Both the position numbers and the translations under genes were made by a program. Below, in pieces: positions 44,161 to 54,156 of a DNA stretch of 64,000 bases. The first letter of the stretch is position 1. The number at the start of each line of letters is the position of its first letter. Source of the stretch: Peronospora farinosa (taxonomy: Eukaryota; Oomycota; Peronosporomycetes; Peronosporales; Peronosporaceae); contig CANTFK010000863.1 of assembly GCA_947646735.1 (NCBI GenBank), positions 434,001 to 498,000 of the forward strand, given 5' to 3'. The notes under the pieces were generated by a model. It was not told where the DNA came from and searched no databases. It saw only the letters and a list, made by a program, of their open reading frames with translations.

Positions 44161-46077
44161 TCACATACGGTCTACAGCTTCGACTCCGACAAGCTGCAAA
44201 CCACGCCGTAATACGGCGTCGGTTGCAGCGCACAGTAACAATCGACTCTCCTGACGAGGGTCTTGAAGCACGCGACAGTTTTCGTAAAAACCATGGAAAT
44301 GACTAGCCACACGAAAGAGATAGTCGCACAAGTAATGAGGGTACAGATGGGCCAATGTTGCAGCCACTTCGTCGTCAAACTGACAGAGCAGCAACGCCAA
44401 CGCACGCTCAGATGGATGCCAGTCGATCGAGGCATGTGCCAGTACATCTTCAGCTGCTAGGCTGTCCCTCGAAAGCCCAAGAAAAGAGTCATATGATGCC
44501 TGGTCGTTAGCTAGACCGCCGGCCTTGCGAAGAATACCTTGTAGTCTAGCAGACGCATACATGAGGTACACGCCCGTATTACCCTTCAGATTAAGCACAT
44601 TACTCATGATGAACTTGTAGTTGCGCTCGCGCTGCTGAGCCAGCTCAAAGTAACGAACAGCAGCGTCTCCTACTACACGATTTTGCGCGTCAATCTGCTC
44701 TTGCGTCAAGTTGAGCTCACTAGCGACAACGCCTGTTGTAGCAGAAGCCAATGCTTGACGAGAACACTCGGCAGCAGCGCCGTCCAGCAGGTCCTCTAAG
44801 TAATCGAAAGCTCCGTTACGCGAGCTCAGCTTGGTACCGTCGTGACCGAGCACCAGACCAAAGGGTGCATGGGTCAATTTCACGTCATCTTTGTCCTCTC
44901 GACTTGTCCAGCCTGCTTTTCGAGCCGCTGCAAATAAATGCTGGAAGTGAAGTTGTTGGCTCTGGTCAGTAACGTATACGATCTCATCGTACTGAGTCGA
45001 GTCTACACCGGGAAACCCATGAATGCGCGAGTGCAGGCAGGCCAGATCTACCGTAGCATACAAGAATCCGCCGTCACTCTTGCGAATCAACATGGGAGAC
45101 TTGTCCGGACCGTCTAGAAAAATGCCCAGTGCACCTTGTGACAACACAGCCAAGCCGCTTTCCTCCATCTTCGACACAAGTTCCGGGATTAATGGCATGT
45201 ACGTGGACTCTCCACGCTCCTTGACGTTGACTCCAAGTCGATCAAAAATTCGTTGATAAGCTTCTCGACTTACTTGACATGCACGTTTCCATGTCTCACG
45301 GACTTTGGGGTCCACTCTCGTCTCGTCAACTCCAATTCGTTGCAGTTGCAGGACAACCTCATCCACTTTGAGCTTGAATGTCTTGTCTCCTCTTGTCACT
45401 TTGGCTTTACCTGCTTCATAGTATTTTCCCAATTGAGCATCGGTCAATGTCTCTAGAGATACCTCTTTTTGTTCCAGAAGCTCGACAATAAGTGTTGCTA
45501 AAGCTGATCCAACATCTCCCGTATGACTCACTCGAGTTACACGATGACCACGAAACTCAAAGAGGTTACAAAGGGTATCGCCCAATACCGACGAACGTAA
45601 GTGACCGACATGTAATTTCTTCCCCATATTAGGAGCAGCAAAGTCCACGAGAATATCTTTTTGTTGAGAAAAAGGTAAATGTAAAGGGTGAATACCTCTT
45701 GTGGCTATACGCAACGTATGACGTGCTATCCATTCATTATGTAGAATCAGATTTATAAACCCACCATTGGATACAAATGCATCCTTTAATAACCTACACT
45801 TTTGCTCTTCAAGTGTAAGAAGATGGTGTACAATGGACTTAGCGAGCGTTTCGGGTAAAACAGCATGCGGTTGTAGAACTTTTTTCGTTTTCGAGACACA
45901 AGTCCCTAATTGTAACGCGAGACTCGTCTGATAGTCGGTATTTTTCAGTGTTGAACGACGAATACCTAAGGAGGAAAGAGAAGAAACGTCTACTGATGGC
46001 AATGAGAGTAAAAGAGACCGACGCAATGCCTCTTGTACATGCCATGAACACGACAACATACAACGAGATAACGTCAT
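44161..46077 (-). CDS. Arginyl-tRNA synthetase
   Basis: A class Ia synthetase of 638 residues that charges tRNA-Arg with arginine using ATP. The signature is in AAPNMGKKLHVGHLRSSVLG (HVGH at about 156-159). The catalytic domain follows with SHTGDVGSALATLI, and the ArgRS-type KMSKS equivalent GTKLSSRNGAF is at about 415. The C-terminal anticodon-binding domain ends in the usual hydrophobic-Glu-X-hydrophobic-Arg-Met form (VEAVDRM). An N-terminal Add domain of about 140 residues is present. The extreme N-terminus is Arg/Ser/Leu-rich and could be a mitochondrial presequence, so cytosolic, mitochondrial or dual use is open. It is intronless, full length, and divergent from the PHD gene. Confidence 0.95.
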   Translation of the reverse strand: MTLSRCMLSCSWHVQEALRRSLLLSLPSVDVSSLSSLGIRRSTLKNTDYQTSLALQLGTCVSKTKKVLQPHAVLPETLAKSIVHHLLTLEEQKCRLLKDAFVSNGGFINLILHNEWIARHTLRIATRGIHPLHLPFSQQKDILVDFAAPNMGKKLHVGHLRSSVLGDTLCNLFEFRGHRVTRVSHTGDVGSALATLIVELLEQKEVSLETLTDAQLGKYYEAGKAKVTRGDKTFKLKVDEVVLQLQRIGVDETRVDPKVRETWKRACQVSREAYQRIFDRLGVNVKERGESTYMPLIPELVSKMEESGLAVLSQGALGIFLDGPDKSPMLIRKSDGGFLYATVDLACLHSRIHGFPGVDSTQYDEIVYVTDQSQQLHFQHLFAAARKAGWTSREDKDDVKLTHAPFGLVLGHDGTKLSSRNGAFDYLEDLLDGAAAECSRQALASATTGVVASELNLTQEQIDAQNRVVGDAAVRYFELAQQRERNYKFIMSNVLNLKGNTGVYLMYASARLQGILRKAGGLANDQASYDSFLGLSRDSLAAEDVLAHASIDWHPSERALALLLCQFDDEVAATLAHLYPHYLCDYLFRVASHFHGFYENCRVLQDPRQESRLLLCAATDAVLRRGLQLVGVEAVDRM

Positions 46078-46277
46078 TTTTGAATGGCTGCTACAATTTC
46101 ACTGGTCCACAAAAAATAGTTTTATTTTAAAAATAATTAGTGTAAAAAAAAAGACAATTTAATTTCTGCAAATGAATTAATTTCTCAAACGAGAATGATG
46201 GTTTCAATTAATGATGTCAACCACATTTTATAGGTACGTCACATGACATTTTCCAATCTACTTCCCACCGTAGAATC
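46078..46277. promoter_or_regulatory. Divergent promoter, ArgRS / PHD gene
   Basis: Only 200 AT-rich bp separate two start codons facing away from each other, so both promoters must lie here or overlap the 5' ends. I see no clear initiator motif. Confidence 0.5.
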
Positions 46278-49193
46278 ATGTCACTCATGACAAACGTCTC
46301 GTCCATCGTGTCCTTGTCTTGCCCCATATGTAGCGAAGTCTTTTCTTCCTCTGCCGGTGCTTTATTTGCTCTCCACGTTTCCGATTGTTCTTGTCTTTCA
46401 CCTCGTCCTTCTTCTTCTTCTTCTTCTTCTTCTTCTTCTTGTCCACGTTGTTATCATGTTTATTCGACTGATCTTTTACCGCATGAAATTTCTTTCCATG
46501 AACGTGAATGCGGACGTGTCAATTCTCTCTTTCACGTCGAAACCAATGACAAAATCGACGTGAACTGTCCTGTCTCTGATCACAAGACCAAACGACAACG
46601 TCACGACAATCCCCGCATTGTAGGGACGACCCCCGATCGTCGTGTTTCCCTTTTCCCATCAACTTGTTTCCTCTGTGGTAATACTGGTCGTGGTTTATTA
46701 CATTGTACTGGTACATGTGCGCGTTCAGTGCATCAACATTGTATTGGTCAATTACAAGCTGCAGTTGTAGGAGATCCTCTGTCGATTCTGGAAAAGAAAC
46801 AAGCTGCGGACCACTGGCAATGTGCTCAATGTTTACGTGGAATTCATGCGTGTCAACGGTGTGGTTTCTTAGGACAGGAAGGCAATGGAATGGAGAAATG
46901 TGCAGTCTTGAATTGTGGTTATTATTATCATCAACATTGTCAATCAAGTGAAAGGAGTGAGCAAGAGGAATGTGAATTTATTTGTGCCAGACACACGTGT
47001 AGAACGTGTCATACTCAAGAAACCGACATGAAACGATGCAAAAGCTGTTTTGTATGTTTACATATGACACATCTTCGTTGTCCAAGAGGCAGTGGGGCTG
47101 CAATGCCGACAACTTCTAGTGGATTGGAAGAACCAATCAACTTTTTCCAGTGTCCTCGACATGATGAAGAAACTACAGTAACTCGGACGTGGAACTCCGA
47201 TGCAAACAATTCGCTTCGACGCAGATTTGCAATAGGAGACGTGGTGCTTGTGCTGGAGCTTAACAACGCGTTCCTGCCACTAAGTGTCAAGACAGCAGCA
47301 CCTGATGCTGCAAATCATTGGGGTGTTGTCGTGTCGGTTGAGGAGATGGATCCACGTGAATGTGGCAATCAGTTATTGAAAGTCCGGATGTTTGCAGACG
47401 AGAATGTACTTGCTGTGCCGAATCAGTATGCCATGCGCATCACTGCAGCATCCGATTTCTCTCGACCTGTGGATCTTATTCGTCACTGTGTGCAACGTCA
47501 CGCAATGGTGGAGCTTCAGCTGCGACAGATGGAAGGGAAAATTGATGACGCTGAAGCGAAGCGTATCTTACTTGTCAGTAATACAGCTTTTACTGCACGT
47601 TTAAAAAAGTTGGGAGTGACAGCAGCGCAGGCTATGAGTGATGCAGAGGAAGGACTTGCTCGTTGGCGGCAATTTCACGATTTGGCGGAGCCACGTCAGT
47701 ATGATGGCCTTGGAGAGGCGGCGCCCATTTACCTTTATATTGACACTCGTGGATCTCGCCCTGGACAGCAAAATTCAGGCAGCACGAACACTGCCAATGT
47801 TGTGGCAGACGCGGTCAAAGACGTGGAGGGAGATGTGTCAATGACGGATACTGACACGAATAATGGTGGAGCTGCCATCCACGGCTCGACTTTTGGATCG
47901 CCGCATTTGAAACGACCGGAAAGTGCTGGAAAAAGCCCTCACGAAGCGGAGATTGAGCAATCTGCGAAGACTGAGGCGATACTTGTTGACACGCGTCTGA
48001 TTTGCTGTTCTCGATTAAAACAGTCGCAAGCCAGCACTGAAAATACTATGTTGACCGACACCCAAGATACCCAGCCAGAAAACGATAGCCTGTCGTGGTC
48101 ACGAGGAAGTTTCGATGTCGCTCGGTCTCAAAGCATCTCGAGTACCCCAGCGTGCATGAATACCCCTAGCAGTGATGTTGTTGGTTCTGACGCGAATAGG
48201 AATCAACTGACGTCGGACGTCACCAAATTTGCCGACACTGATAGCGCGAAGCGCCAAAAACTTAGCACTGAGTCGCGAGTACACTTCAATACGGCGGTAT
48301 GTACGCCTACCAAAACCATCCACAAGTTTTTTCCTGGATCAACTTTGAGCAGCGCATCGGCTCCCGCCACTCTGCACATATCACCAATGGCATCAAGTGC
48401 GCGTACGCTATTTTCTCAAAAACGAAAAGAGTTGACCCGGAAACAGAAATTGCTGGCGGAAATGCCGCCACTTGTGATGAAAGAGCTAGAGCGTGAGGCG
48501 TTGCGATATTTGGAGGAAGCTGATGAATTGAAGCTAAAGCTAGCACGGATCCCAGCTGACGTTGATGCATTCCCTTGGGCTGCTCGAGCGACAAGGTTCC
48601 GTCCAGCTTTCTATAGACCTACCGTGATGCTAGGCCACGGCGGTTTGCGTCGACCCGGATTAGATGCCGTTAGCCGTTTGCTGGTAAGCCAGGACAAGCG
48701 CAGCATCAAGTGTTTTGTCCAGACCCTTGAGACTAATGCGGAAGTGTCCAGATGCACTCATCTGCGCAAGACAACAACGGCTGCTTCACCAGGTTTCATG
48801 CTGTTGGATCTGCTCAGCTTGCGCAGCTTTCGTGATCTGGAGTCCGTGGTGCGTAGACGAGTGGTAGAGGCTTTGGGGAAGCGCTCGCGCTACATGCGTG
48901 AGTATTTCGGCATGGATGCACACCAAGTACGACGTTGGCTGGAGCAGCAGCGTTGCAAGAAGACATGCGACCAACCACCTATTACACTGTCGTATTGCGC
49001 CGCAGACGGCGTTCGACGCCACCTCTACTTGCACGAGGTTTCGCCCAAGCCATCTCCTAAGGACATGCAGGCATGGCTCTGCTTCTGCGCGAACGTCTGC
49101 CATGTTTCTGTGGCGATCATGATCCAAAGCGTTGCACGTTCGACGTTGACGCCGATCACGACTGCTCTTCAACCGGTTTCAGCTACGCAGTAA
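46278..49193 (+). CDS. UBZ-like and extended-PHD zinc-finger protein
   Basis: 971 residues, intronless. Two small C2HC fingers open the protein: CPICSEVF...HVSDC at about 16-38 and CPRCYHVY...HERECG at about 55-78, of the UBZ type that binds ubiquitin. A poly-Ser run from a CTT repeat lies between them. A Cys/His-rich block at about 130-270 follows (CFLCGNTGRG, HQHCIGQL, WQCAQCLRG, CQRCGFLGQ, YYHQHC, CRTCHTQE, CFVCLHMTHLRC). It reads as tandem or extended PHD fingers, as in chromatin readers. A Tudor/SH3-like segment may lie at about 310-380 (RRFAIGDVVLVLEL, NHWGVVVSVEEMDP). The middle is disordered. A conserved-looking helical C-terminus (MPPLVMKELEREALRYLEEA; RYMREYFGMDAHQVRRWLEQ) has no family that I know. 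A nuclear chromatin or DNA-repair role is inferred. Confidence 0.8.
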   Translation: MSLMTNVSSIVSLSCPICSEVFSSSAGALFALHVSDCSCLSPRPSSSSSSSSSSCPRCYHVYSTDLLPHEISFHERECGRVNSLFHVETNDKIDVNCPVSDHKTKRQRHDNPRIVGTTPDRRVSLFPSTCFLCGNTGRGLLHCTGTCARSVHQHCIGQLQAAVVGDPLSILEKKQAADHWQCAQCLRGIHACQRCGFLGQEGNGMEKCAVLNCGYYYHQHCQSSERSEQEECEFICARHTCRTCHTQETDMKRCKSCFVCLHMTHLRCPRGSGAAMPTTSSGLEEPINFFQCPRHDEETTVTRTWNSDANNSLRRRFAIGDVVLVLELNNAFLPLSVKTAAPDAANHWGVVVSVEEMDPRECGNQLLKVRMFADENVLAVPNQYAMRITAASDFSRPVDLIRHCVQRHAMVELQLRQMEGKIDDAEAKRILLVSNTAFTARLKKLGVTAAQAMSDAEEGLARWRQFHDLAEPRQYDGLGEAAPIYLYIDTRGSRPGQQNSGSTNTANVVADAVKDVEGDVSMTDTDTNNGGAAIHGSTFGSPHLKRPESAGKSPHEAEIEQSAKTEAILVDTRLICCSRLKQSQASTENTMLTDTQDTQPENDSLSWSRGSFDVARSQSISSTPACMNTPSSDVVGSDANRNQLTSDVTKFADTDSAKRQKLSTESRVHFNTAVCTPTKTIHKFFPGSTLSSASAPATLHISPMASSARTLFSQKRKELTRKQKLLAEMPPLVMKELEREALRYLEEADELKLKLARIPADVDAFPWAARATRFRPAFYRPTVMLGHGGLRRPGLDAVSRLLVSQDKRSIKCFVQTLETNAEVSRCTHLRKTTTAASPGFMLLDLLSLRSFRDLESVVRRRVVEALGKRSRYMREYFGMDAHQVRRWLEQQRCKKTCDQPPITLSYCAADGVRRHLYLHEVSPKPSPKDMQAWLCFCANVCHVSVAIMIQSVARSTLTPITTALQPVSATQ

Positions 49194-49309
49194 GGTGAAC
49201 TAACACGCAAGAGAGAAATAGTCCAGAACAGCAAGAGCAGGAGCTCCATTCAACATGTTAAAGTAATGGCGATAACACGATGTTCCTGGTTCGCGACTCA
49301 GTTCTTGGG

Positions 49310-49790
49310 CCGTTCAATAAGCCATTTTGTCCCGTTGCCACGCTTGACATTGTCGAAATACTTCTTTGGCTTCTTCGATCGGCACCGTCTTGGAAATCAA
49401 CTCTTCACGCTTAACTTGCCATCGGCGACCATGTCCAGCGCGTGCTGGTAATCACCCGCCGAATAAGGAAAGCTCCCTCCATCCAGTCCCAACTCGTTAA
49501 TAATCTGCTCGGCGGTCTCCTGCGGGTGTGGATCCTAGTTTGTTTCGGAAGACGTGGATGGCGCCGTTATCCTTGGTGAACTTGAGACGAACCTCATTGA
49601 TACGCACCACTTTACAGGCCAAGAGCCCAACAGGTCCAACACCAAAGACCACGACGCTGTTGTCAGGATAGACTTTATGAAGCTGTAAAGCAGCGATAGT
49701 AACAGCTTGGTGTGATGGTAATGCAGCTCTTGCTTCAACCAGAGGTGAGGTATGTGACCTGAACGTTGGCGACGCAGACCTGACGTTCAA
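49310..49790 (-). pseudogene. Polyol dehydrogenase pseudogene, C-terminal half
   Basis: Minus-strand frames of a zinc-type sorbitol/xylitol dehydrogenase. The Rossmann start SVVVFGVGPVGLLACKV is at about 49640. The middle is reduced or broken. The ending FPYSAGDYQHALDMVADGKL and VKRGNGTKWLIERPKN* lies at 49490-49310. Stops and a frameshift separate the blocks. The matching N-terminal half lies on the opposite strand at 50160-50640. Confidence 0.75.
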
Positions 49791-50159
49791 CGTTCGAGAT
49801 CATATCAAACTGAAAATTTATTCAAGAACCTTCTCGAGACTTGACTGAATGAGCATTCGGACTCCCTATTTGCTCATTTGAACATTTCTAATGGATACAC
49901 ATAGCGTTCAGCTACCGATTCCGGAAGACAAAGGAAGTCAAATGAACCCAGACATGTTTGGAATTCCTCCGAATCCACTAGGCCGAGCGAGAAAGAATTG
50001 GGTCTCTGCTTTGACAGATGTGGCGATTGTTTGCAGACACAAGTATCGGCGCTATCTCAGATGGCACCGATACTTGGAGGGATGATACTTGCAGTCGGAT
50101 AATCACACATAGATCCATTCGATCGTCTAGGCAGTGAGGATCATTCGCGATGAGTCGGT

Positions 50160-50640
50160 TTGAGATTCTTTAACATTCCTCAAGCGAAGAATCTCTCGTT
50201 TTCTGCTCACGCGGTCAAGTACATTGACCGACCCGTGTCGGAGATTAAAAGCTCACTCGATGTTATCGTCCACGTCCGCTACACGGGCATCTGCGATAGT
50301 GACGTCCACTACTACACAAACAGCAGCATTGGCAAGTACATACTGGTTCCGCAATATCAAGTCACTTAAGCCATGGCCATAGAGTTTGGCGTTTCATGTC
50401 GTCGCTGTGTGTGTTGTCTTGAGGGCACCTACAATTTGTGTCCAGGCATGGCTTTTGCTGCCGCGCTGCCGTACGACGGTAACTGGCCAAACTGGCCAAG
50501 TGCTACATGATGCCCGAGGACTTTTGCTACAAGCTGCTGTCAAACGTAAGCATACAAGAGGGTGCGCTGCTTGAGCCCATGACGGTGGCCGTGCACATTT
50601 GCTGCCTCATTGCTGTAGCCACGCGCGGTCGGTGTTTAAA
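50160..50640 (+). pseudogene. Polyol dehydrogenase pseudogene, N-terminal half
   Basis: Broken frames read as the GroES-like domain of the same family. They are VHVRYTGICDSDVHYYT (catalytic-zinc Cys with Ser-Asp-Val-His), then a deleted stretch where the GHE motif should be. Next is GVSCRRCVCCLEGTYNLCPG (structural-zinc cysteines) and finally MPEDFCYKLLSNVSIQEGAL and EPMTVAVHIC. The frame is lost at about 50620 where the Rossmann fold should start. It is dead. The region 50650-50975 beyond it shows no recognisable coding. Confidence 0.8.
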
Positions 50641-51136
50641 GTCTGAAATTCTCGTTACGAGATGGAAGTTGTGGATAAGTCATCTAACGGCGGACTCGAG
50701 TATCGAGGTTGCTTGATATCCTGCCGCCTCTCAGCTGCCTCTTCCAGCAGCTTTTTCCACACACAAGACTGGAAACGACAACAATCATGCCTACTGAATC
50801 CGAGATCTCCACCGCCATCAGCAATCCATATGAAAAATCTTTCTACCGCCGACACAACGTCCACTTCCGTACAGGGAAGCAGCAGCGAAGGTTACGCTTC
50901 GGATTTTGCTTCGACTCAATGATGCACCCTCGCGGTATGAAAGCAACAGGTACAGGGCTTACCTCAAAGCAATAGTGCAATCTCCCTGAGCCACTCTATC
51001 GTTGCTAAAGCCCATGGAGCGTCATCGGTAGGACTCTGTCTCGACATCGTGGCTGCATTGTTACGTCCTGCCTAGAAGCGAGTAAGAATCAACAAACAAC
51101 TTAGCTAAGGACATGATATAGTTTTCTCCGTTAAGA

Positions 51137-51718
51137 TTATACAATGTAGGCCGGTAGGGCGTTGACGATGCCGCACTTTGCATTGTCAATCTTAAGGTGA
51201 CGTCGCATCTGTCGAATGGCTCGAGCCGTTTCTTGCCACGCTGCCGTGCGGTCTTCGCGGATCGAGCCGGGAATGTCAAACCGTTCACGAACTATCGCAC
51301 GTAGCGTCGAGATGCGATGCATTAGCAGTAGCGATGACAGCGTAGCTAGAACAAGCGCTCCCACAATCCATAGAATGCGGCTGATGACGCTTTAGCTGTC
51401 ACAGAAGGCTTGGGAGCAGAGCCACAGAGCTACGAAGACCCACATGACTACTACTGCTCCAGCTAATAGCGCGAAGAAAGCCACGTACCAGCTCAAAACG
51501 CGTAGGAATAGGACGAGAGTCCGAGACGCACTTCGATCTGGGCCACAGGAAAGCACGGACAACAGGCCTCCACGTTAACGTTGGAAGACAGGAAACTCTC
51601 AGGTTCCTCCGGAATTATGGGACTAAACCACTGACCAAAGGTGATCCCATTGGTGTCTTGGCCCGATGGGGGCTGCAGAGCTCCGTGAATGGTCTTTTCA
51701 ACCTTTTTCTTGGGTCAT
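51137..51718 (-). pseudogene. PLAC8-family membrane protein, broken
   Basis: On the minus strand an ATG at 51718 is followed after five codons by a frameshift into a PLAC8-like frame (DTNGITFGQWFSPI; VEACCPCFPVAQIEVRLGL). A second shift leads to a two-helix membrane segment (WYVAFFALLAGAVVVMWVFV), an in-frame TAA, a further helix (GALVLATLSSLLLM) and a FDIPGSIREDRTAAW...AIRQMRRHL tail, where a cysteine cluster normally sits. Loss of those cysteines and several breaks indicate a pseudogene. PLAC8 proteins are small Cys-rich membrane proteins of varied function. Confidence 0.6.
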
Positions 51719-51951
51719 GGCGAATGAATCAGAGGTTTTCAAATCATAATCCTTTGGGACAACGAATTCAATAGAAGACAAGTACAAGAAGAGTCACATG
51801 AATCAAGTTTACAGAGTGTATTGAAGAGATCACAATGGTAAGGGTATTTCACTACTCTTGACGAACATGCGACTAGCTCTTCCCAGTCTCAAAACTTTGA
51901 CGAACTTTCCCTTCACTGAAGTCAAATGTCTTCAGCGTGAAGTGGCGCTGC

Positions 51952-53874
51952 TTACGCGCGACGGAAACGCGAACGCCCATTTTGATCGTAGATGTTTTTA
52001 GCCGGTGTTTTACCTTCCTCGGTAGGAGCGTCAGGCTTTTCACCTTCCGCGATAGGAGCGCCAGACGGCTTCGATGGCTCAAATGGTGGCATCGTCGGGT
52101 TACCGGGCAGCTCAGCCGGAGGATTTCCCGGGTCTTTGACGTTTTCATTGGTGGGCTTTTGGTCAGGCGTCATAGTGGGATTTTGGTCAGGCGTCATAGT
52201 GGGCGTCTCGATTTTTGGCTTCATCGGGTCAGCAGGGGATGGATTAGCTGAGTCTTTGCCGCCCTTCTCGGTGGGCGTCGTCTCTGAAGGCGACGGGTTG
52301 CCGCCTGATGCAATGGGCGAGTAAATGTACGGTAGAGTCGGGCACGGCGCAACGTTTCCAACCTCGTTAACAGGCGTACCGGGCGTCTCGGTCGTACCGG
52401 GCGTCTGGGACGTAACAGGCGTCTCGGTCGTACCGGGCGTCTGGGACGTAACAGGCGTCTGGGACGTAACAGGCGTCTCGGTCGTACCGGGCGTCTGGGA
52501 CGTAACAGGCGTCTCGGGCATCGCGGGCATCGCGGGCGTACCGGGCGTACCGGGCATTTCGGGCGTCTTAGGCGTACCGGGCATTTCGGGCGTCTTAGGC
52601 GTACCGGGCATTTCAGTGCCAGCCGTCGGGGACGGAGGAGCTTTCTCCGAAAAACCATCCTGCTTAGTAGGTGTCTCAGACGTTCCATTAGGCGTCTCGG
52701 GCGAATCGGCCGACTTAGGCGTCTCGGAGGTTCCAGTGCCAGCCGTCGTCGACGGAGGAGTTTTGCCCGAATCATCACTCAGCTTGGGATGTGTCCCGGG
52801 CGTTTCAACAGGCGTCAAGTTAATACTCATCGGAGTTTTACCATCCTTATTCATCTCCGTCGGGGCAGGCGTAGGAGATTCATCTCTCTGCTTAGGGGGT
52901 GTCTCGGGCGTCTCAGGCGTCTCAGGCGTCTTAGGCGTCTCGGGGCCGGGTGTCGCGGGCGTTTCGGGGCCGGGTGTCGCGGGCGTTTCGGGGCCGGGTG
53001 TCGGGACCGAGGGAGTGTTGACCAAATCACCACCCTCCTTAGTAAGTGGAGGGTTGGCAGCTGGTGGAGAACCAGCAGCAGGAGGAGAACCGGCAGACCC
53101 AGGCGTCATTGAAGGATTCTCGACCGTTGATGGCGCCATAGGCGTAGACTCCGAGCCGCCTTTCTCGCTCGTTGGTGTATTGGGCACCATGGGTGAGTAA
53201 TTGTACGGCAGGGCTGGGCACGGGGTTCCGCTAGCGGAAGTAACTGGCGCCGTGGGTTGACCGCCGCCTACCCCCGTTGTTGAAGGGGTGCTAGAACCTC
53301 CGGGCATCATGGGTGCCAAAGGAGTAATCTCCGAGTGGTCGCCGCCCACGTTCGTGGGAGAAGTGGGCGTCGAAGGGGGCGTGTCCGGCGTCGAAGGGGG
53401 CGTGTCCGGCGTCGAAGGGGGCGTGTCCGGCGTCGAAGGGGGCGTGTCCGGCGTCGAAGCGGGCGTGTCCGGCGTCGAAGCGGGCGTGTCCGGCGTCGAA
53501 GCGGGCTTGCCAGGCGGCGAAGAGGGAGGCTCGGGGCTGGAAGGCGAAGAGGGAGACTCGGGGCTGGAAGGCGAAGAGGGAGACTCGGGGCTGGAAGGCG
53601 AAGAGGGAGACTCGGGGCTGGAAGGCGAAGAGGGAGACTCGGGGCCGGGCGGTGAAGGGGGCGTGTCCGGCGTCGAAGGGGGCGTGTCCGGCGTCGAAGC
53701 GGGCTTGCCGGGCGTCGAAGAGGGAGACTCGGTGCCGGGGGTAAGGCCCGCGGTCGTTTCACCAGGGTTGCCAGGCTTGTAATCGTTCGGAAGAGGACTA
53801 AAACCGCCACCGTTTCCAGCAAGAACGACTTGCATGGCTATGGCCGAGAGAACGATACTGGTGTACACTTTCAT
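51952..53874 (-). CDS. Large secreted Pro/Ser/Thr repeat protein
   Basis: 640 residues from the ATG at 53874, chosen because it opens a signal peptide (MKVYTSIVLSAIAMQVVLAG). The open frame continues 94 codons upstream, but without secretion logic. The mature protein is almost wholly low complexity: TPDTPPS and SPESPSSPS arrays (residues about 50-190), MPGTPKTPE-like and VTSQTPGTTET-like arrays (about 420-510), and many TP dipeptides. Two short Cys-containing modules, CPALPYNYSP (about 220) and CPTLPYIYSP (about 515), recur. It ends NGRSRFRRA. It is expected to be heavily O-glycosylated, extracellular or wall-bound. It shares style but not signal peptide with the pair at 24708 and 29836. Confidence 0.8.
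   Translation of the reverse strand: MKVYTSIVLSAIAMQVVLAGNGGGFSPLPNDYKPGNPGETTAGLTPGTESPSSTPGKPASTPDTPPSTPDTPPSPPGPESPSSPSSPESPSSPSSPESPSSPSSPESPSSPSSPEPPSSPPGKPASTPDTPASTPDTPASTPDTPPSTPDTPPSTPDTPPSTPDTPPSTPTSPTNVGGDHSEITPLAPMMPGGSSTPSTTGVGGGQPTAPVTSASGTPCPALPYNYSPMVPNTPTSEKGGSESTPMAPSTVENPSMTPGSAGSPPAAGSPPAANPPLTKEGGDLVNTPSVPTPGPETPATPGPETPATPGPETPKTPETPETPETPPKQRDESPTPAPTEMNKDGKTPMSINLTPVETPGTHPKLSDDSGKTPPSTTAGTGTSETPKSADSPETPNGTSETPTKQDGFSEKAPPSPTAGTEMPGTPKTPEMPGTPKTPEMPGTPGTPAMPAMPETPVTSQTPGTTETPVTSQTPVTSQTPGTTETPVTSQTPGTTETPGTPVNEVGNVAPCPTLPYIYSPIASGGNPSPSETTPTEKGGKDSANPSPADPMKPKIETPTMTPDQNPTMTPDQKPTNENVKDPGNPPAELPGNPTMPPFEPSKPSGAPIAEGEKPDAPTEEGKTPAKNIYDQNGRSRFRRA
52370..52620 (-). repeat. 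Degenerate coding minisatellite
   Basis: Interleaved units such as GTACCGGGCGTCTGGGACGT and GTAACAGGCGTCTCG, multiples of three bases, encode the TSQTPGTTETPV-type and GTPKTPEMP-type arrays. Confidence 0.85.
53360..53715 (-). repeat. 21-bp and 27-bp coding minisatellites
   Basis: About seven tandem copies of a 21-mer (GGCGTGTCCGGCGTCGAAGG plus one base) lie at 53367-53505, then about four of a 27-mer (GGCGAAGAGGGAGACTCGGG onward) to 53645. Two more 21-mers follow. All keep the reading frame. Confidence 0.9.
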
Positions 53875-54156
53875 GGTTGTTGTTGGTGTTTTGTAACAGG
53901 GAGACGATTGAAGATACTGTTGATGAGGGGAATTTCCTAGTAGAAGACGAAGCTGGTTCGTTGTTGAGAGGAAATTGGGGAATGAGAGAAATGGGCTCGA
54001 CCGATGCCGTGCAGATTTTGTGTAGCACAAGTGTACAGGAGCTTTTAGGAAAGCACTCACGTATCCTATTGATGAATTGGGTTGGGGTCGTGGGTAGAGT
54101 GGTACCTCCATGTACGGAGTAAAAATAAGACTTTCATAGTGAACTGAAGATATCAA

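Noticed and set aside
52325..53782. Plus-strand ORFs of 291 and 164 codons (Gly/Val-rich) and other open frames opposite the secreted protein
   Set aside because: They are products of in-frame minisatellites. The minus frame has the signal peptide and Pro/Thr logic.
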